Of a stretch of 10,027 nucleotides of DNA, positions 1 through 6,365 are shown piece after piece; within the stretch, counting starts at the first letter, position 1; each line of letters starts with the position of its first letter. Below the pieces are notes generated by a model that saw only the letters and a program-made list of their open reading frames with translations, had not been told where the DNA came from and made no database searches. The translations under genes were made by a program, and so were the position numbers. The DNA is taken from the NCBI GenBank assembly GCA_002417975.1, contig DIDE01000020.1, positions 30,396-40,422 of the forward strand, read 5' to 3'. The stretch comes from Eggerthellaceae bacterium UBA5808. GTDB lineage: Bacteria; Actinomycetota; Coriobacteriia; Coriobacteriales; Eggerthellaceae.

Positions 1-32
1 CCATTTTGACGGTCAGTTACAATCGCAGCCAT
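1..32 (-). CDS. 5' end of an unidentified protein gene, cut by the window edge
   Basis: An ATG at 32 opens a minus-strand frame that stays open to the left edge and reads MAAIVTDRQN. Upstream is a purine-rich stretch with AAGGAGGGG at 44-52 and GGGGAG at 42-47; the second gives a spacing of 9 bases to the ATG, so this looks like a genuine translation start. It is the first gene after the tRNA terminator and therefore probably has its own promoter and leader. Ten residues are too few to name the protein. Enolase, a common neighbour of glycolysis operons, was considered, but the N-terminus does not resemble it. The call rests on the ribosome binding site, the start codon and the unusual leader, not on homology. 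Confidence 0.55.
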   Translation of the reverse strand, partial: MAAIVTDRQN

Positions 33-53
33 ATTCTCTATCTCCCCTCCTTA

Positions 54-98
54 GTTATTTGATTTCCTACACGTCGTTTCAAATAACGACACGACGTG
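54..98 (-). promoter_or_regulatory. Candidate leader RNA pseudoknot upstream of the left-edge gene
   Basis: Two perfect inverted repeats interlock in this leader. Arms 91-98 and 70-77 (CACGTCGT / ACGACGTG in the minus-strand RNA) can form an 8-bp stem. Arms 79-87 and 54-62 (GTTATTTGA / TCAAATAAC) can form a 9-bp stem. Their order in the RNA is A1-B1-A2-B2, the topology of an H-type pseudoknot, with connecting loops of 3, 1 and 7 bases. The last paired base (54) lies one base before the purine-rich ribosome binding region that begins at 52. A third, weaker stem (85-90 with 73-78) would compete with both. If the two stems are not formed together they are mutually exclusive, which would also suit a switch. 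Alternatively these are overlapping operator half-sites in DNA. No ligand or family is recognised. Confidence 0.45.
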
Positions 99-190
99 AT
101 TCATAACAAATTAATGAGCACAGTTTCATCCTGAGTGTTTTAGAACAATGTGTCTAGTACAACTATGTATATATCATGTACATCTATATA

Positions 191-217
191 CAAAAAGAGC
201 CCGCCTAAGCGGACTCT
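191..217 (-). terminator. Intrinsic terminator after tRNA-Leu
   Basis: In the minus-strand RNA, AGAGTCCGC (209-217) pairs with GCGGGCTCT (196-204). This gives a 9-bp GC-rich stem with one G-U pair around a 4-base loop, followed by a run of five U (192-196, the first of which also closes the stem). It starts 10 bases beyond the encoded CCA, so it ends the tRNA transcript and any read-through from secG. It also isolates the left-edge gene. Confidence 0.9.
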
Positions 218-227
218 CGATTTTACT

Positions 228-318
228 TGGTGTCGGAGGCGGGATTCGAACCCGCATGCCCGTTAAATTGGAGCACTAGCACCTCAAGCTAGCGTGTCTG
301 CCATTCCACCACTCCGAC
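228..318 (-). tRNA. tRNA-Leu, anticodon GAG, with encoded CCA
   Basis: The gene folds as a class II tRNA. The acceptor stem is GTCGGAG (312-318) with CTCCGAC (232-238), the discriminator is A (231) and CCA is encoded at 228-230. The anticodon stem is CTAGC (288-292) with GCTAG (276-280), and the loop TTGAGGT places anticodon GAG at 283-285, reading CUC and CUU leucine codons. A long variable arm with a short GCTC/GGGC stem and a T-arm GCGGG-TTCGAAT-CCCGC complete the fold. The D-arm region has the usual bacterial leucine-tRNA look. It lies just downstream of secG, has its own promoter-like sequence and ends in an intrinsic terminator. Confidence 0.97.
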
Positions 319-371
319 GTTGTTAAAAGCAACGCAGGCTATTCTACCAAAAAAATGCCTGCTTGTGGGAA
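318..371 (-). promoter_or_regulatory. Probable promoter and short leader of tRNA-Leu
   Basis: The minus strand carries an extended -10, TGG followed by TAGAAT (341-346), which predicts a transcript start near 334. The -35 region is weak (TTCCCA at 366-371 with a 19-base spacer is the best match), and the extended -10 may compensate. An inverted repeat GCAGGC/GCCTGC (357-362 and 334-339) brackets the -10. In the predicted short leader, CGTTG (330-334) can pair with CAACG (318-322), just before the mature tRNA 5' end where RNase P would cut. Confidence 0.5.
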
Positions 372-396
372 CTTTTTTTAATGAATCTAAAATTCA

Positions 397-651
397 TTAC
401 GAAGCTATGGAACCTTGAGGAAAGATTATCATAAGGATCAAGAGTGAAACCAAAAAGATAATCGCAAAAACGATCGTAATACGATCGAGGTTCTTTTCAA
501 TAATGCTTGTACCCGTTTGCGAAGAGTAGAGAGAACTCGCTATAGCGTCGGATACGCCCGTACCCTTTCCGGAATGAAGCATAATGAAAATAACCAGACC
601 TACGCCGGAAATAACCAAGGCAATCAAAACAAGTATGAGTAATATGCTCAC
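397..651 (-). CDS. secG: Protein translocase subunit SecG
   Basis: SecG is the small membrane subunit that joins SecY and SecE in the export channel and aids SecA-driven translocation. The 84-residue protein has two hydrophobic segments (about residues 2-24 and 60-79) joined by a polar loop. That loop contains the family-like HSGKGTG stretch just after helix 1 and EKNLDRIT before helix 2. I start it at the GTG at 651, which is preceded by AGAAAGAG six bases upstream and places helix 1 at the N-terminus as is usual for SecG. An in-frame TTG at 684 would add 11 residues but has no ribosome binding site and coincides with the predicted transcript start. The gene follows the glycolysis genes, as in many Actinobacteria, but has its own promoter. 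Confidence 0.9.
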   Translation of the reverse strand: MSILLILVLIALVISGVGLVIFIMLHSGKGTGVSDAIASSLYSSQTGTSIIEKNLDRITIVFAIIFLVSLLILMIIFPQGSIAS

Positions 652-690
652 AATAATCTCTTTCTCATCTATCGAATCAAACAAACAAAT

Positions 691-720
691 ATTATAGTGC
701 TAAATCATTTCATTTGACAA
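691..720 (-). promoter_or_regulatory. Promoter of secG inside the 3' end of gpmI
   Basis: On the minus strand, TTGTCA (715-720) is separated by 18 bases from a perfect TATAAT (691-696). This is the best sigma-70-type promoter in the window. The -35 overlaps the last gpmI codons and stop. The predicted start near 684 gives a leader of about 33 bases before the GTG start of secG. It would let secG, and possibly the tRNA, be expressed independently of the glycolysis genes. Confidence 0.75.
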
Positions 721-2272
721 GCATAGAATGGCCTGTCATAACATCTGGACGCTGAATCCCCATGATTTCGAGGAGTGTTGGTGCAATATCGCACAACGAA
801 CCCGACGATATAAGCTTATACGCCGGTCCATCACCATTTACAAGGATTAATGGAACAGGCGCCAAACTATGTGCGGTAAAGGGATTCCCCTTTTCATCAA
901 GCATCTTATCGGCGTTACCATGATCGGCTGTGATGAGCGCATAACCGCCTTTTTTACGCAGAGCAGTAATAATAGACGCTACACCTGTATCGACCGCCTG
1001 CACGGCCTGAATCGTTGCTGGAATCGATCCTGTATGACCAACCATATCACCATTCGCAAAGTTGACAATATATACGTCGGCTTCATCAGATTCGATTGCC
1101 TTCGTGAGACGATCGGCAACTTTGGGCTCGCTCATCTGGGGCTGCAAGTCATACGTTGCAACCTTAGGCGATGGGATGAGCTCACGATGCTCACCGGGAA
1201 ACTCTTTTTCGCGTCCACCGTTAAGGAAGAATGTAACATGTGCATACTTTTCGGTTTCGGCAATATGAAATTGCTTAAGCCCCTGTTCAGATACGATCTG
1301 CGCAAATGTTTGGTCAGGAATATCCTTTGCAAACGCAACGGAAACATCAAACGACTCATCGTATTCTGTCATGCATACAAATGAAATATGAGAGACAACA
1401 CTTCGATCAAAATCATCAAAATGGCTATCGATAAACGCACGAGTCAATTCACGTGCCCGATCAGGTCTGAAGTTAAAGAACAGCACTCCATCCCCGTCTT
1501 TGACGCCTCGTGTAGAAAACGCAACGGGATGAACGAATTCATCCGTTACGTCATCGGCATATGACTTTTTCATATAGTCAAGAGGTGAATCCTCGGTATA
1601 AGGCTGTGCAGCTGCAATCGCACTATAGGCAGCTTGCACCCTGTCCCAACGATGATCACGATCCATAGCATAGTAACGACCAGAAATGCTTGCGATAAAA
1701 CATGAACAGCCACGCTGCTCGCATAGTGCCATTCGCTGTTCAAGAGAGCGAATGAACGTTATACCACTTGTCGGAGACACATCACGTCCATCCGTAAAGC
1801 AATGAATTGCAATATGAGTAACTCCTGCAGCACAAGCAGCATCCATAAGCGCATACAGATGATCAATCGAAGAATGCACACCGCCATCAGAGAGCAAACC
1901 CATAAGATGGAGCACACTCTGATGCTGAGCAACTGTCGCAAATAATTGTTTAATCTTAGGATTATTAGCAATCGATCCATCCGCACATGCATGGTTGATC
2001 CGTGTAAGCTCTTGCTCCATTACACGACCAGCACCAATGTTTAGATGGCCAACTTCGGAATTACCCATCTGTCCATCAGGTAAACCAACTGGTTCGCCCG
2101 ATGCTTGCAAAACAGCATGAGGACACGTTGCAAAAAGCGAATCCAAAAAAGGCGTATGAGCACAAGAAATTGCATTCCCTTTGCCTGGATCAGCAATTCC
2201 GCACCCATCCATAATTACCAACATTACAGGTGGCTTATGTGTGCCTGGTTCGTTTATACCTACATGCTTCAT
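710..2272 (-). CDS. gpmI: 2,3-bisphosphoglycerate-independent phosphoglycerate mutase
   Basis: This enzyme interconverts 3- and 2-phosphoglycerate in glycolysis and gluconeogenesis through a phosphoserine intermediate, using two metal ions (usually Mn). The 520-residue protein has the normal family length and the alkaline-phosphatase-like signatures. They are the first metal Asp22 in MDGCG, nucleophile Ser72 in GQMGNSEVGH, SDGGVHS, TDGRDVSP, SGRYYAMDRD, FRPDRARE and ETEKYAHVTFFLNGG. The remaining metal ligands are in NFANGDMVGHTG, TADHGNAD and TAHS near the C-terminus. About 15 residues precede the conserved core. The ATG directly follows the tpiA stop codon; GGAGG inside the tpiA tail (2284-2288) lies 11 bases upstream and may serve as its ribosome binding site. 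All expected catalytic residues are present. Confidence 0.98.
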   Translation of the reverse strand: MKHVGINEPGTHKPPVMLVIMDGCGIADPGKGNAISCAHTPFLDSLFATCPHAVLQASGEPVGLPDGQMGNSEVGHLNIGAGRVMEQELTRINHACADGSIANNPKIKQLFATVAQHQSVLHLMGLLSDGGVHSSIDHLYALMDAACAAGVTHIAIHCFTDGRDVSPTSGITFIRSLEQRMALCEQRGCSCFIASISGRYYAMDRDHRWDRVQAAYSAIAAAQPYTEDSPLDYMKKSYADDVTDEFVHPVAFSTRGVKDGDGVLFFNFRPDRARELTRAFIDSHFDDFDRSVVSHISFVCMTEYDESFDVSVAFAKDIPDQTFAQIVSEQGLKQFHIAETEKYAHVTFFLNGGREKEFPGEHRELIPSPKVATYDLQPQMSEPKVADRLTKAIESDEADVYIVNFANGDMVGHTGSIPATIQAVQAVDTGVASIITALRKKGGYALITADHGNADKMLDEKGNPFTAHSLAPVPLILVNGDGPAYKLISSGSLCDIAPTLLEIMGIQRPDVMTGHSMLVK

Positions 2273-3037
2273 TTAGATGCACGCCTCCACGAGTGATGCA
2301 AAATCATCAGCCTTCAAGCTTGCACCACCGATGAGACCACCGTCAATATCAGGCATTGCAATTAAACCCTCGACGTTGGCAGGTTTCATTGATCCACCAT
2401 ACAGAATTCGAATCTGTTCAGCAGCATCGTCGCCAAACAAATGCTGTACTCGAGCACGAATGCCCTTGCAGATTTCTTCTGCCTGTTCAGGAGTTGCCGT
2501 GCGCCCAGTTCCAATCGCCCAAATAGGTTCGTAAGCAATAATGCACGAAGGAATCTGCGACGAATCAAGACCTGCAAATGCAGCCTCAACCTGCGCGCAC
2601 ACATACTCCATCGATGTGCCAGCATCACGAATAGCAAGCGATTCGCCAACACAGACAATAGGAGATAGGCCCCCCGCCAGCAGAGCACGAACCTTACGGT
2701 TAACCATTTCATCAGTCTCGGCAAACATCGAGCGACGCTCCGAATGACCGACGATAGAAAACTTCATGCCAGCATCTTTAATCATTGGAATAGAAAGCTC
2801 GCCCGTAAAAGCACCTTCATTTTCCCAATGCACATTCTGCGCGCCAACGCTTATCGAACTTTTATCAAAGTCCAAAACCGACCATACGGCACGTAAATCA
2901 ATGGATGGCGGACATAGAACAATGTCAACAGCATCCCAAGATCCCTTATATCGATTTGAAATCTGCTGCGTAAGAACAACAGCTTCAGGAATCGATTCAT
3001 GCATCTTCCAATTACCCGCCATAAAGGGCTTACGCAT
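2273..3037 (-). CDS. tpiA: Triosephosphate isomerase
   Basis: This cytoplasmic TIM-barrel enzyme interconverts dihydroxyacetone phosphate and glyceraldehyde 3-phosphate. The 254-residue protein shows the substrate lysine Lys11 in AGNWKMH, the electrophilic His98 in VGHSERR, the catalytic base Glu170 in AYEPIWAIGTG, and the phosphate-binding ILYGGSMKP near the C-terminus. I start it at the ATG at 3037 rather than an upstream in-frame ATG at 3067. AAGGAGG at 3044-3050 is ideally placed six bases upstream, and the protein then begins MRKPFMAGNWKM as is normal. The start overlaps the end of pgk by 8 bases, which suggests translational coupling; the gene ends flush against gpmI. Confidence 0.98.
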   Translation of the reverse strand: MRKPFMAGNWKMHESIPEAVVLTQQISNRYKGSWDAVDIVLCPPSIDLRAVWSVLDFDKSSISVGAQNVHWENEGAFTGELSIPMIKDAGMKFSIVGHSERRSMFAETDEMVNRKVRALLAGGLSPIVCVGESLAIRDAGTSMEYVCAQVEAAFAGLDSSQIPSCIIAYEPIWAIGTGRTATPEQAEEICKGIRARVQHLFGDDAAEQIRILYGGSMKPANVEGLIAMPDIDGGLIGGASLKADDFASLVEACI

Positions 3038-4235
3038 GAGCGGCCTCCTTTTTAAGGGCTTCAACACCAGGCAACTTCTTTCCTTGGACTAGATCCATCG
3101 ACGCACCGCCACCTGTAGATACAAACGTCATCTTATCCGCCAAGTTAAACATATTAATAGCAGCTACACTATCACCGCCGCCAATAATCGTATCGGCACT
3201 CGTATTATCCGCAACAGCTTCCGCTACCGCGCGAGTTCCCTTTGCAAAAGGAGGCATTTCAAAAACGCCCATAGGCCCATTCCAAAATACGGTTTGTCCA
3301 ACATGTATAGCAGCAGCATATCCCTTGGAAGTCTTAGGACCAATATCGAGTCCCATCATATCGTCAGGAATAGCATCAGCAGACACAATCTCCGTTTTTG
3401 CATCCTCGCTAAAACGATCTGCTACAACAATATCGACTGGTAAAAGAATGGTCACTCCACGATCTTCGGCTTTGCTGAGCATACCAGCTGCACGATTAAC
3501 CCATTCCTTTTCTACAAGGCTCTTACCAACTGGATATCCCTTAGCTGCAAGAAAGGTAAAGCACATGCCACCACCGATTATTAAGGTATTGACGCGATCA
3601 ATAAGCGCATCAATAACACCAACTTTATCGGATACCTTAGATCCTCCAAGAATTGCAATAAAAGGATGACGTGGATGATCGAGCATCTGCGTTAACGTCT
3701 GAACTTCTTTAGTTAGCAGATATCCAGCGTAAGAAGGCAAAAATGCCGCAACACCAACCGTTGAAGCATGGGCACGATGCGCTGTGCCAAACGCATCATT
3801 GACATAGATTTCGGCAAGATTTGCAAGCTCTTGCGCAAACGCTGGATCGTTTTTCTTTTCGCGAGCATCAAAGCGGACATTCTCCAAAAGAAGAACGTCT
3901 CCATCAGAAAGTTCTTGTACTTTATTGCGTGCTTGAGGTCCGACGGTATCAGAAGAAAAAGCAACTGGTTTACCTAAGAGCTCACTTAAACGTTGAGCAA
4001 CAGGAGCAAGTGAAAATGCTTCTTCATACCCCTTACCTGTAGGACGACCCAGATGACTCATGAGAATCAATTTTGCATGATGCTCAACAAGATAGCGAAT
4101 GGTAGGCAATGCCGCTCGAATGCGTGTGTCATCGGTTACAATGCCATCCTTGGTAGGAACATTAAAATCAACGCGACAGATTACCCGCTTACCTGCCACA
4201 TCAGCTTGTTCAATCGTCTGAATCCCAGATGCCAT
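3030..4235 (-). CDS. pgk: Phosphoglycerate kinase
   Basis: The enzyme transfers phosphate between 1,3-bisphosphoglycerate and ADP, an ATP-producing step of glycolysis. The 401-residue protein has the two-domain layout. The N-terminal substrate domain has VDFNVP, SHLGRPTG, LLENVRFDAREKKND and NDAFGTAHRAHAS. The C-terminal nucleotide domain has LGGSKVSDKVGV, IIGGGM, WNGPMGVFE, GGGDSVAA and STGGGASMDLVQGKKLPGVEAL. The ATG at 4235 is supported by AAAGGA five bases upstream. The gene lies 127 bases after gapA, behind a strong terminator, and overlaps tpiA at its 3' end. No convincing promoter is visible in 4236-4289, so expression may depend on partial read-through or on a promoter I cannot recognise. 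Confidence 0.98.
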   Translation of the reverse strand: MASGIQTIEQADVAGKRVICRVDFNVPTKDGIVTDDTRIRAALPTIRYLVEHHAKLILMSHLGRPTGKGYEEAFSLAPVAQRLSELLGKPVAFSSDTVGPQARNKVQELSDGDVLLLENVRFDAREKKNDPAFAQELANLAEIYVNDAFGTAHRAHASTVGVAAFLPSYAGYLLTKEVQTLTQMLDHPRHPFIAILGGSKVSDKVGVIDALIDRVNTLIIGGGMCFTFLAAKGYPVGKSLVEKEWVNRAAGMLSKAEDRGVTILLPVDIVVADRFSEDAKTEIVSADAIPDDMMGLDIGPKTSKGYAAAIHVGQTVFWNGPMGVFEMPPFAKGTRAVAEAVADNTSADTIIGGGDSVAAINMFNLADKMTFVSTGGGASMDLVQGKKLPGVEALKKEAAHA

Positions 4236-4289
4236 GACAATCCTTTCTTAAGCTTCTATAAACATGTATCATCACCGTGCTATGTAATT

Positions 4290-4331
4290 AAAAAATCGAT
4301 GCTACTTGCATCATAACGCAAGCAGCATCGA
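4290..4331 (-). terminator. Strong intrinsic terminator between gapA and pgk
   Basis: In the minus-strand RNA, a 14-base arm at 4318-4331 pairs with 4296-4309 through 14 base pairs, one of them G-U, around an 8-base loop (4310-4317). Six U follow (4290-4295). It lies 31 bases beyond the gapA stop. The plus-strand side has no T-run, so it acts only on leftward transcripts. It should make gapA largely monocistronic or reduce pgk-tpiA-gpmI transcription relative to gapA. Confidence 0.92.
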
Positions 4332-4362
4332 CTGAGATTAAAACACAAGGAATATGCCCCGA

Positions 4363-5364
4363 TTAGAGCATGATCTTTGCAAGATCCTTTACACGGTTCG
4401 AATAACCCCATTCGTTGTCATACCATGCAACACATTTAACGAGGTTGTTCTCGCCACCAAGTACCATAGTGAGACCACTATCAAAAATCGAAGAATGATT
4501 ATTGCCGATAATGTCGACGGAAACCAATGGATCCTCGGTATATTCAAGAATACCCTTCATCGGACCTTCGGCAGCAGCTTTCATAGCCGCATTAATCTCA
4601 TCAGCTGTTACTGATTTTTCGAGTTCGACCGTCAAGTCAACCATGGAACCATCAGGGACAGGAACGCGCGTCGCGAATCCATCAAGACGCCCTTTGAGCT
4701 GAGGAAGTACAAGTGCAACCGCACGTGCAGCACCAGTTGTCGTTGGAATCATAGAAAGTGCAGCAGCACGGGCACGACGCAAATCCTTATGAGGTAAGTC
4801 AAGAATACGTTGATCATTCGTGTATGCATGAATAGTATTCATATAGCCACGTTTGATGCCAAACGAATCCAGCAATACCTTAGCGAACGGAGCAAGGCAG
4901 TTAGTCGTGCACGAAGCATTCGAAACGATTGAATGCTTTTCGGGATCATAGAGATTGTCATTAACACCCATAACAATCGTGATGTCCTCATTTTTGCCCG
5001 GAGCAGTAATGATAACTTTTTTTGCACCAGCATCAATATGAGCTTGCGCCTGATGAGCATCGCGGAAAATACCCGTAGACTCAATGACGACGTCAACACC
5101 AAGCTTGCCCCATGGAAGATCAGCAGGGTTACGCTCAGAAAAGACCTTAACGCTCTGACCATCAACGACGAATCCATCATCACTCACAGTCACTTCATCA
5201 AATGCACGACCGTGGATGGAATCATATTTGAGAAGATGAGCCATAGTAGCAACATTACCAAGATCATTGACAGCTACTACCTCAAGATCGGGATCCTTTG
5301 CCATCGCACGGAATACCAAACGACCAATACGGCCAAAACCGTTGATGCCTACTTTCGTTGCCAT
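4363..5364 (-). CDS. gapA: Glyceraldehyde-3-phosphate dehydrogenase, NAD-type
   Basis: It oxidises and phosphorylates glyceraldehyde 3-phosphate to 1,3-bisphosphoglycerate with NAD as acceptor. The 333-residue protein begins with the Rossmann motif GINGFGRIGR (6-15). Asp34 in AVNDL is the residue that usually favours NAD over NADP, which points to the glycolytic form. The catalytic Cys152 lies in SNASCTTNCLAP and His179 in TIHAYTNDQ. TTTGAARAV, RVPVPDGSMVDL and the C-terminal WYDNEWGYSNRV complete the family pattern. The ATG at 5364 has AAAGGGG six bases upstream. It lies 71 bases after whiA with a candidate promoter and inverted repeat between them, and a terminator follows, so it is probably regulated as its own unit. 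Confidence 0.98.
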   Translation of the reverse strand: MATKVGINGFGRIGRLVFRAMAKDPDLEVVAVNDLGNVATMAHLLKYDSIHGRAFDEVTVSDDGFVVDGQSVKVFSERNPADLPWGKLGVDVVIESTGIFRDAHQAQAHIDAGAKKVIITAPGKNEDITIVMGVNDNLYDPEKHSIVSNASCTTNCLAPFAKVLLDSFGIKRGYMNTIHAYTNDQRILDLPHKDLRRARAAALSMIPTTTGAARAVALVLPQLKGRLDGFATRVPVPDGSMVDLTVELEKSVTADEINAAMKAAAEGPMKGILEYTEDPLVSVDIIGNNHSSIFDSGLTMVLGGENNLVKCVAWYDNEWGYSNRVKDLAKIML

Positions 5365-5396
5365 GCATATCCCCTTTCATAGAATATGATCGCATA

Positions 5397-5433
5397 CTTA
5401 TAATTAAGATGTTAGCGCACAACACAGCTAACA
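5397..5433 (-). promoter_or_regulatory. Candidate gapA promoter with a bracketing inverted repeat
   Basis: The perfect repeat TGTTAGC (5427-5433) ... GCTAACA (5410-5416), read on the minus strand, has a 10-base spacer. TATAAG (5397-5402) matches five of six bases of a -10 box and predicts a start near 5390, about 26 bases before the gapA ATG. The -35 position would fall inside the repeat's spacer and has a poor match to consensus. That geometry is what one expects of an operator for an activator or repressor. No U-run follows, so the hairpin is not a normal terminator for whiA. Confidence 0.45.
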
Positions 5434-5435
5434 GT

Positions 5436-6365
5436 TTAACGCTTAATTTGGGCTGCCATCTGCTCAATGCGCCTAACTCTATGGTAGACGGCTGATTTAG
5501 AGAGTGGAGGATCAGCATGCGACCCTAATTCCTTTAGCGTCGCATCCGGATACGCAACTCTCAGTTTAATAATATCCCGCAACGCGGCAGGAAGTTGATT
5601 AATACCATAATGATCAACAACCTCGCGAATAGCCATTATTTGATCAACACTCGCCTCTGCACTTTTGGCCTGATTTGCCACTTCTGCATTAACACGACGA
5701 TTGACATCGTTGCGAACGCTTTTGATAACACGCTCGTTTTCCATAGCAAGTGCGCATTGATGAGCCCCCACAAATGCGAGAAAAGCAGAAATTGCTGAAC
5801 CACTTTTAAGATACACAATATAGCTATTGCGTCGCTTCATCATACGAGGATCAATCTCGCTTCTACGCATAAGATCAATGATGTCACGAGCAAACTCATC
5901 GGATTCAAATGTCATTTCGAAATGAAAATCTCCGCGCGGATTAGCGATAAAGCCACTTCCTAAAAACGCGCCACGAAGATAGGCAGAAGCACAACATCGT
6001 TTTTCTACAAGTGATTCTTCTATGCCCATATCAATACCGTGGTCCTTAAGAATGCCCAGATCGATAAGGGCAGCTTCAAGTCGTGGTTGCATTGGCACAT
6101 TTATCAGATAGTTTGGCGTTTTATGAAGCACACTACGCCTCATTGTTAGCTCGGTATGCAAATGATAAATGACATGAAGGAGGCGCACCATAAGACGGGC
6201 AACCGAGGGAGAATCGGTATCAATCTCGACGCGATAGCGCCCTGCGCCACTAAATAGAAGCGATCCTTCGGTCCGCACTAAAGCGGCCAACGTCGCTCGA
6301 TCGCAATGTGAGCAAGTAGGGATAACCCGTGCGAGTTCCTCTTTTACATCTGCGGTGAACGACAT
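5436..6365 (-). CDS. whiA: WhiA family DNA-binding regulator
   Basis: WhiA proteins combine a degenerate LAGLIDADG homing-endonuclease fold with a C-terminal helix-turn-helix. They act as sporulation/division regulators in Streptomyces and influence cell division and chromosome segregation in Bacillus. This 309-residue protein has the usual length. The N-terminus MSFTADVKEEL with CSHCDRATLAALVRTEGSL matches the family start, and the C-terminal 274-309 (DATLKELGSHADPPLSKSAV and on) is the helix-turn-helix. The ATG at 6365 lies inside the end of yvcK (22-base overlap), with AGGAG at 6376-6380 ten bases upstream. The rapZ-yvcK-whiA trio is conserved across Gram-positive bacteria. A non-sporulating host would suggest a division role, which is inference. 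Confidence 0.96.
   Translation of the reverse strand: MSFTADVKEELARVIPTCSHCDRATLAALVRTEGSLLFSGAGRYRVEIDTDSPSVARLMVRLLHVIYHLHTELTMRRSVLHKTPNYLINVPMQPRLEAALIDLGILKDHGIDMGIEESLVEKRCCASAYLRGAFLGSGFIANPRGDFHFEMTFESDEFARDIIDLMRRSEIDPRMMKRRNSYIVYLKSGSAISAFLAFVGAHQCALAMENERVIKSVRNDVNRRVNAEVANQAKSAEASVDQIMAIREVVDHYGINQLPAALRDIIKLRVAYPDATLKELGSHADPPLSKSAVYHRVRRIEQMAAQIKR

Noticed and set aside
169..190. Apparent palindrome around ATGTACAT with flanking TATATA
   Set aside because: Only the central 8 bases are self-complementary; the flanking bases mismatch. This is a chance product of AT-rich sequence.
165..195. AT-rich stretch with TATATA/TATACA elements that might be a promoter for the left-edge gene
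   Set aside because: The best pairing (TTGTAT with TATACA, 16-base spacer) has a poor -35 and -10, and the area overlaps the tRNA terminator U-run, so I could not support a specific promoter.
373..399. Perfect 8-bp AT-rich hairpin over the secG stop codon (379-386 with 392-399), next to a run of seven T on the plus strand
   Set aside because: On the minus strand the hairpin is followed by A, not U. On the plus strand the T-run comes before the hairpin. It is therefore not an intrinsic terminator in either direction.
869..1384. Long plus-strand open frame opposite gpmI
   Set aside because: It lies wholly inside a clearly conserved gene on the other strand, shows no recognisable domain, and looks like a codon-usage shadow. 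The same holds for the other plus-strand frames in the window.
3038..3067. Longer tpiA start at the ATG at 3067
   Set aside because: It would add a basic 10-residue extension deep in pgk without a good ribosome binding site, while the ATG at 3037 has an ideal one and gives the normal N-terminus.
4255..4260. TATAGA as a -10 box for pgk
   Set aside because: No -35 match at any normal spacing, and the implied start would leave the ribosome binding site at the very 5' end of the transcript.
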